This document shows, piece by piece, positions 7,116 through 11,268 of a stretch of 11,268 nt of DNA (positions within the stretch are counted from its first letter, which is position 1; each line of letters opens with the position of its first letter). A model generated the notes under the pieces. That model was not told the DNA's origin. It did no database searches and saw only the letters and a list, made by a program, of their open reading frames with translations. Origin of the DNA: Flavobacteriaceae bacterium (GTDB taxonomy: Bacteria; Bacteroidota; Bacteroidia; Flavobacteriales; Flavobacteriaceae); NCBI GenBank assembly GCA_030625995.1, contig DAOUPU010000064.1, positions 1 through 11,268 of the forward strand, given 5' to 3'. A program made the position numbers and the translations under genes.

Positions 7116-8465
7116 TCAATAAGCTTTTTGTTCTCCTTTAAAAACATTTGTAATGGTCTGACCTATAATTTTTAGATCCAATATAAATGACCAATTTTCT
7201 ATGTAAAATATATCCAGTTTTACTCTATTTTCGATATCACCTTGTTTTTCGACTTCCCCTCTATATCCTCTAACTTGTGCCAATCCGGTAATTCCCGGTT
7301 TCACAAAATGACGTACCATGTACTTATCTACAGTTTTGGCATATAATTCTGTATAACTCAGCATATGTGGACGAGGACCAACAACACTCATATCTCCCTT
7401 AAAAACATTAAAGAATTGAGGAAGTTCATCAATACTTGTTTTTCGAATAAATTTACCAATTTTGGTAATTCTACCATATTGCCTCGTTTCGATATCATCA
7501 ACATTATCATTTACAGACATGGACCTATACTTGTAACAGGTGAATGTGGTTCCGTTTAAACCATTTCTTTTTTGCTTGAAAAATAAAGAGCCATTTGATT
7601 CTAATTTTATTATAACAAATAATAAAGGTGATAACCATGAAAGCACAAAAATAATTATTAGTAATGAAAATGACAGGTCAAATACCCTCTTTATTATTTT
7701 ATTTGATGGTACATGAAAAGGAATTGTTCTCAAAGATAGAATTGGTGTGTAATCGTAGTATTCTACCTTCATTTTGTTCCTAAAATCATTTTTCGACTCT
7801 GGGATTAATTTTAGAACTTTTAAATTATTATCGGCAAAATCAATAAAAGCTTTAACCTGCTCTTGGGAAAGTTCGGAAATGGAACAATAAATTTCATCGA
7901 CATCATTGTTTAAGGCATACTCAAAACAATTTTCAACTCTTCCTAAATAATTCTCGGGAATCTCTTTTTTATCAGAGAAATATCCCAAAATTTTATAGCC
8001 TAATTCCGTATGTTCATGAAAAAAGCCGGAAATGTTTTGCGCATTTCTATTTGTTCCCACGATTATTACATTTCTCAGGTTTTTACCACTGTTTCGGTAG
8101 GATTTTAACATCTTTAAATAAAAGATCCTAAATGATCCGATTACAATAAAAATAACTCCTAAGGTTTTTAAATGTTTTATTGTATTTATTGGTTGACTCG
8201 TAAGAGTGAAATAGGCAAAATAAACGAAAGTAAAAATTAAGAATTGGAAAAATAACCGTGAAATAACATCTATATTTCTGTTATATCTCTTTAAGGCATA
8301 AAAACTTAAGAAATACGAAATTGTTAACCAAGTAACATTCACGTATATAACGTTCCAATAGTTTAAAAAATCTTCTCTAAAAAAGTAATATAAAGTAAAA
8401 TTTATAAAAACTAAATTGGCAATTATTGAGATGGGTTTAATGTATATGGAATATCTCTTTTTCAA
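7116..8465 (-). CDS. wcaJ: Undecaprenyl-phosphate sugar-1-phosphate transferase, WcaJ-like
   Basis: Inner-membrane initiating enzyme of exopolysaccharide synthesis: it transfers a sugar phosphate, glucose-1-phosphate in WcaJ, from a UDP-sugar to undecaprenyl phosphate. The 449 residues show the full polyprenyl glycosylphosphotransferase build. Four N-terminal membrane segments lie at about 11-29, 39-57, 71-89 and 102-118. A Rossmann-like CoA-binding-type domain follows at about 132-222 (NVIIVGTNRNAQ). A membrane-inserted helix lies at about 263-287, then the catalytic bacterial sugar transferase domain with FKQKRNG at 296-302, YKYRSM at 311-316, the Asp346-Glu347 dyad in SIDELPQ, VGPRPHM at 362-368, and KPGITGLAQVRG. 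The start is TTG at 8465: a TGA stop lies 15 bases upstream in frame, and the first internal Met is residue 119, beyond all four membrane helices. The sugar is inferred from the neighbouring WcaF/WcaI-like genes; galactose or another sugar is possible. Confidence 0.93.
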   Translation of the reverse strand: MKKRYSIYIKPISIIANLVFINFTLYYFFREDFLNYWNVIYVNVTWLTISYFLSFYALKRYNRNIDVISRLFFQFLIFTFVYFAYFTLTSQPINTIKHLKTLGVIFIVIGSFRIFYLKMLKSYRNSGKNLRNVIIVGTNRNAQNISGFFHEHTELGYKILGYFSDKKEIPENYLGRVENCFEYALNNDVDEIYCSISELSQEQVKAFIDFADNNLKVLKLIPESKNDFRNKMKVEYYDYTPILSLRTIPFHVPSNKIIKRVFDLSFSLLIIIFVLSWLSPLLFVIIKLESNGSLFFKQKRNGLNGTTFTCYKYRSMSVNDNVDDIETRQYGRITKIGKFIRKTSIDELPQFFNVFKGDMSVVGPRPHMLSYTELYAKTVDKYMVRHFVKPGITGLAQVRGYRGEVEKQGDIENRVKLDIFYIENWSFILDLKIIGQTITNVFKGEQKAY

Positions 8466-8478
8466 ATTTAATTTTTGT

Positions 8479-8486
8479 CAAATATA
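8479..8486 (-). promoter_or_regulatory. Weak -7 promoter element candidate upstream of the WcaJ-like gene
   Basis: TATATTTG, read on the - strand, fits TAnnTTTG exactly and lies in the 66-base gap before the TTG start at 8465. The nearest -33-like element is ATTG at 8512-8509, 22 bases away, which is longer than the usual 19-21. Transcription would begin only about eight bases before the start codon, giving an almost leaderless message. In such AT-rich DNA the match may be accidental. Confidence 0.22.
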
Positions 8487-8531
8487 CCACTTTTAGAAGG
8501 GCTCAGCGCAATCCTTAAACCAATTATTCTA

Positions 8532-9707
8532 TTAAAACACAATTTTTTTTATCAATGAATCTATGTTAAAAATTTCTTCAGATATCTTGATTCGTTCGGC
8601 GTTATTATCCTTTTGTTCACTTAAAATTTCTTCTACTGCATTTAGCAAAATATCGTTTTCCCATGATGTTATAACCTTTTGAAAATTGTTAGTTTTAAAT
8701 ATATTTTCTATCTCACTATCATTATCCGTAATAACTAGAATTTGACAATCAGATGCTAACAGATTGGGAAGCTTTGAAGGTAACGAACCTTTTGAAGTAC
8801 CCGATAATTGAGGTACAATTTGTATTGTACTTCTTTCATATAATTCCCATAGATTTTCTTTCTCTACCAAATCATGAAATTTTATACTGGAATTCAAATT
8901 TCCCTCTTTAAGTTCATCAAAAATATGTCCTTGAGAAAAAAAATGAAAATGAGCATTCTTCAATCTTTTAGAAGCAAAATCAAAAAAGGCATAAAGTCCT
9001 TCCGGATTTTGTTTTTCACCCAGGGCACCGGAATAAACAATGTTAATTTTATCATTAAAAAGAATATCGGCGAGAGCATTTGTTTTGCCCTGTACTTTTT
9101 TTGTAACGAAAGGGTACTGAACCTGTAATTTATTTTTATCTAAAGCATAAATTTCCTTTGCCGTATCTTTCATCTCGCTCGATAAAAAAATAAGTTTATC
9201 GCATTCATTAAAATTTCCTTTATCTATTTTATTTATAAAAAAGCGTATGATTTTATTAAGTATACCTTTTTTCTTAGAAGAATAAATCTCTTGTAGATCA
9301 TGAACAATACCTACTTTTTTGATTTTTTTATTCAAATAAGGAAGAATTAAGTAAAAGGCGAGACTTGGAGGAAATACAGGCACTATTATATCCTGATTCC
9401 GCTGACTTTTAAATATGTTTTTCAATACGAAAGAGGCGAACCATACTTCTAAAATGGCTCTTCTGAAAATAGTTTTTTTTGGATAACGAACTCTTAAACC
9501 TCCTCTAAGGATCTTTATTCCAGGTATTTGTTCGTTACTTTTTACCGTTTTCCATTTTGGATATAAGGGATGTGAACAGAGAATTGTAACATGATGTCCC
9601 TCATCTCTCAAAGCCAAGGCCATGTCAGTATTAAATTTTCCAGTGGAGATTAATTCCGGAGAAAAAAAGGGAGAAATAATTAAAATATTTCTATTTTTCA
9701 ATTTCAC
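8532..9707 (-). CDS. Glycosyltransferase family 4, WcaI-like
   Basis: Predicted cytosolic GT-B glycosyltransferase that adds a sugar from a nucleotide donor to the lipid-linked repeat unit; the colanic acid homologue WcaI is a putative fucosyltransferase, but the sugar here is unknown. The 391 residues contain, in the same places as WcaI, SPELISTGKFN at 16-26 (WcaI SPELTGIGKYT), HPLYPKW at 46-52, VHDLQE at 135-140, the start of the C-terminal Rossmann half at YSGALGEKQNPEG (225-237), and SLPSKLPNLLA at 308-318, where WcaI has LPSKLTNILA. The start is GTG at 9707, which overlaps the last 17 bases of the WcaF-like gene in another frame, so translational coupling is likely. Base composition is low: the line at 9181-9240 has only 9 G or C in 60. 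The gene ends 66 bases before the WcaJ-like gene. Confidence 0.9.
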   Translation of the reverse strand: MKLKNRNILIISPFFSPELISTGKFNTDMALALRDEGHHVTILCSHPLYPKWKTVKSNEQIPGIKILRGGLRVRYPKKTIFRRAILEVWFASFVLKNIFKSQRNQDIIVPVFPPSLAFYLILPYLNKKIKKVGIVHDLQEIYSSKKKGILNKIIRFFINKIDKGNFNECDKLIFLSSEMKDTAKEIYALDKNKLQVQYPFVTKKVQGKTNALADILFNDKINIVYSGALGEKQNPEGLYAFFDFASKRLKNAHFHFFSQGHIFDELKEGNLNSSIKFHDLVEKENLWELYERSTIQIVPQLSGTSKGSLPSKLPNLLASDCQILVITDNDSEIENIFKTNNFQKVITSWENDILLNAVEEILSEQKDNNAERIKISEEIFNIDSLIKKIVF

Positions 9708-10251
9708 TTATTCTATCTTTAATTATTTTAACCGGGCTGCCAACACATATTTTATGGGAAGGTAAGTCTTTGAAAACACTACTCCGAGCACCAACAACAG
9801 TGCCTGTTCCTATAGTTATACCCGGAGCAACGTACACATCTGTCCCCAACCAACATTGTTCGTTAATAGTAATCTTTTCTGCATAAATTGGAAAATCTAT
9901 TTTAAGGTAATTATGTGATCCTGTACAAAGATAAGACCTTTGGGAAATGACTACGTTATTACCTATATTAATCTCGCCAAGGCTATAGAGCACTACTTCA
10001 TCTCCAATCTGACAATAGTCACCAATGGTAACTTTCCATGGGTATGTAATTTGAACGGAAGGCCGGATAATAGCTTTTTTTCCAATTTTCGCCCCAAAAC
10101 TTCTTAATAAAAATCTTCGCCATCCGTAAAATATTTGAGGTGAGAGCTTAAAGAACAGGGCTTGTATTATCCACCAAAATTGAACAAAAATTTTAGATTT
10201 TCCTCTAAAACCTTTTGGTATTTTATGTAAACTTAAATCTTGGTAGTACAT
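9691..10251 (-). CDS. wcaF: Colanic acid-type O-acetyltransferase, WcaF-like
   Basis: Left-handed beta-helix (hexapeptide repeat) acetyltransferase, cytosolic, expected to move acetyl from acetyl-CoA to a hydroxyl of the growing exopolysaccharide repeat. The 186 residues align with E. coli WcaF (182) along nearly the whole length as I recall it: QDLS and IPKGFRG near the start, WR-FLLR-FGAKIGK at 44-58, RPSVQITYPWKVTIGDY at 63-79, YSLGEINIG at 89-97, ISQRSYLCTGSHNY at 102-115, and VAPGITIG-GTVVGARSSVFK towards the end. His113 in the GSH motif is the likely catalytic base, by analogy with the family. Repeated [IV]-G-x turns give the hexapeptide pattern. The ATG at 10251 directly abuts the TAA of the upstream glycosyltransferase gene, and its 3' end overlaps the WcaI-like gene by 17 bases. 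The acetylated sugar is not known. Confidence 0.95.
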   Translation of the reverse strand: MYYQDLSLHKIPKGFRGKSKIFVQFWWIIQALFFKLSPQIFYGWRRFLLRSFGAKIGKKAIIRPSVQITYPWKVTIGDYCQIGDEVVLYSLGEINIGNNVVISQRSYLCTGSHNYLKIDFPIYAEKITINEQCWLGTDVYVAPGITIGTGTVVGARSSVFKDLPSHKICVGSPVKIIKDRISEIEK

Positions 10252-11268
10252 TTATGAATTTATTATTTTTATATAATTATTTTTAAAATGACTTAGAGTA
10301 AAACGTTCCAGAAAAAGCCTTTTATTCCTGCCTGAAATTGAGGCAATGACTTCTTTATTTTCACTGATAAATTTTAATTTATCAGCAATACTTTTAGCAC
10401 TTCTTTTCTCAACAAAATAACCATTTTTTTCTTGAATTATATCCATTATTCCTGCCAGCTTTGTTGTTATTATTAAATTATTGGTGGCCATAGCCTCAAT
10501 TATGGAAATTGGTTGGCCTTCCATTTTGTAATAAGTTGGCAACACGAAAACATTGCTCCATTCGAGTAGCTCTTTCTTTTGTTCTCCATTTACAACTCCC
10601 AAATATTCTGTAAATTTTAAATTTTTAAAAATAGTTATAAAACGTTTTTTATTTGCTACCTCTATATTTCCGGCAATTTTCGCCTCATAATCAATATTTT
10701 GTTCTTCTAGCATTTCCAGTGCTTCCAATAGTTCTAGAATACCTTTTTCTATCATTAAATTACTCAAAAACACAATTCTAAGCCTATCCGTTTTTATTTC
10801 CTCATATGTGGAAACTAGATAATCTTCAGCAAAATTATATAAAGTAAATACGTTCTCTTCTTTGATAAATAGTGACATATTTTCCTTCAATGATTCTGAG
10901 AGCACTATTCCTTTTGTGCTTTTAGATAATAAATAATAGAAGATCTTTTTCCTAATACCATTCAAAGATTGATACTCATATCGCAAATGATTGCCATGGA
11001 CGTGGGTAATAATTTTTTTTTTTAATAAAGATGCCAACATTATGAATACTGAATATTTTATGATTCCGTAAAATGTTTGTCCAGGAGTGATATAAATAAT
11101 ATCGTTTGTAAATACTTTGAAAACCTGAAAGTTAAGTGCTAAATAAAAAAGCAATTTTCGAAGGGTCAGTTTACCTAATTTTTCATCGAATTTATTATAG
11201 GATGTATTTATGGTCCTTACTTTGAAGTTGGGAGATTCAATCAAAATCTCTTTAACAACTTTATTCGC
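10252..11268 (-). CDS. Glycosyltransferase family 4, N-terminus outside window
   Basis: Predicted cytosolic GT-B glycosyltransferase working on the same exopolysaccharide. The frame is open to the right edge: eight codons (ANKVVKEI) precede the TTG at 11244, so that TTG is very likely internal and the gene continues outside the window. The visible part is 338 residues; GT4 enzymes are usually about 360-390, so perhaps 20-50 residues with the first glycine loop are missing. Visible in edge-based numbering are an acceptor-domain THVHGNHLRYEY at about 88-99, the domain-swap region FLSNLMIEKGILELLEA at about 167-183, and the GT4 donor motif E-x7-E as EGQPISIIE at 250-258, followed by AMATNNLIITT. 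The stop TAA at 10254-10252 abuts the ATG of the WcaF-like gene with no gap. The coding strand carries an 11-base poly(A) run at 11013-11023. Donor and acceptor sugars cannot be named. Confidence 0.93.
   Translation of the reverse strand, partial: ANKVVKEILIESPNFKVRTINTSYNKFDEKLGKLTLRKLLFYLALNFQVFKVFTNDIIYITPGQTFYGIIKYSVFIMLASLLKKKIITHVHGNHLRYEYQSLNGIRKKIFYYLLSKSTKGIVLSESLKENMSLFIKEENVFTLYNFAEDYLVSTYEEIKTDRLRIVFLSNLMIEKGILELLEALEMLEEQNIDYEAKIAGNIEVANKKRFITIFKNLKFTEYLGVVNGEQKKELLEWSNVFVLPTYYKMEGQPISIIEAMATNNLIITTKLAGIMDIIQEKNGYFVEKRSAKSIADKLKFISENKEVIASISGRNKRLFLERFTLSHFKNNYIKIINS
11013..11023 (-). repeat. Poly(A)11 homopolymer tract in a glycosyltransferase gene
   Basis: On the coding (-) strand there is an unbroken run of 11 A, spanning the codons TTA-AAA-AAA-AAA-ATT (Leu-Lys-Lys-Lys-Ile) in the N-terminal half of the GT4 gene. 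The frame is intact in this copy. It is the longest homopolymer I found in the window; the next is a run of nine A in the MurG-like gene at 4783-4791. Such runs are prone to replication or transcription slippage, which would shift the frame. Confidence 0.7.

Noticed and set aside
8490..8520. Possible terminator hairpin between the WcaI-like and WcaJ-like genes
   Set aside because: AAGG and CCTT can pair around a short GC stem, but with an unpaired ATT and no U-tract; too weak to call.
11242..11244. TTG as the start of the right-edge glycosyltransferase
   Set aside because: The frame stays open for eight more codons to the edge, the visible protein lacks the first GT4 segment, and the residues upstream read as normal protein. 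Treated as a gene cut by the window.
1..11268. Mobile elements, CRISPR arrays, tRNA or rRNA genes, defence-like genes
   Set aside because: No transposase or recombinase frame, no regular repeat-spacer pattern, no cloverleaf-like tract and no nuclease or toxin-like protein was seen. The gaps between genes are all under 160 bases.

Overview
The window comes from a low-GC member of the Bacteroidota, most likely family Flavobacteriaceae. Pointers are a CarboxypepD_reg-type secreted protein, a DUF6370-type lipoprotein, weak Shine-Dalgarno sequences, a promoter upstream of pgk of the Bacteroidota TAnnTTTG type, and the protein sequences themselves (TrpRS, Pgk, PurD). This placement is by recognition, not by a database search.

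Layout. Positions 1-869 (+ strand) hold the 3' part of trpS followed closely by a small cysteine-containing lipoprotein. Everything from 929 to the right edge is on the - strand, so the two blocks converge at about 870-928. Read in the direction of transcription (right to left), the - strand carries: a family-4 glycosyltransferase cut by the window edge, a WcaF-like acetyltransferase, a WcaI-like glycosyltransferase, a WcaJ-like polyprenyl-phosphate sugar-1-phosphate transferase, purD, a MurG/MJ1255-like glycosyltransferase, a secreted CarboxypepD_reg-domain protein, then pgk and a Tas-like aldo-keto reductase.

How the genes work together. The four rightmost genes look like the end of an exopolysaccharide or capsule cluster. 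The WcaJ-like enzyme would load the first sugar phosphate onto undecaprenyl phosphate, the two GT4 enzymes would extend the glycan, and the WcaF-like enzyme would O-acetylate it. Their relative order (F, I, J) is the order of the E. coli colanic acid operon. These genes are tightly coupled: stop abutting start, a 17-base overlap, and a 66-base gap. The run continues into the purine gene purD after only 10 bases, so a housekeeping gene may share a transcript with surface-polysaccharide genes. pgk has its own likely promoter and is followed after 9 bases by the aldo-keto reductase.

I found no mobile element, CRISPR array, tRNA or rRNA, and no clear sign of a new defence or other unknown system. 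The points most worth checking are an 11-base poly(A) tract in the edge glycosyltransferase gene (possible slippage or phase variation), the purD-polysaccharide linkage, three non-ATG starts, the hairpin at the convergent gene ends, and two proteins of unknown function.
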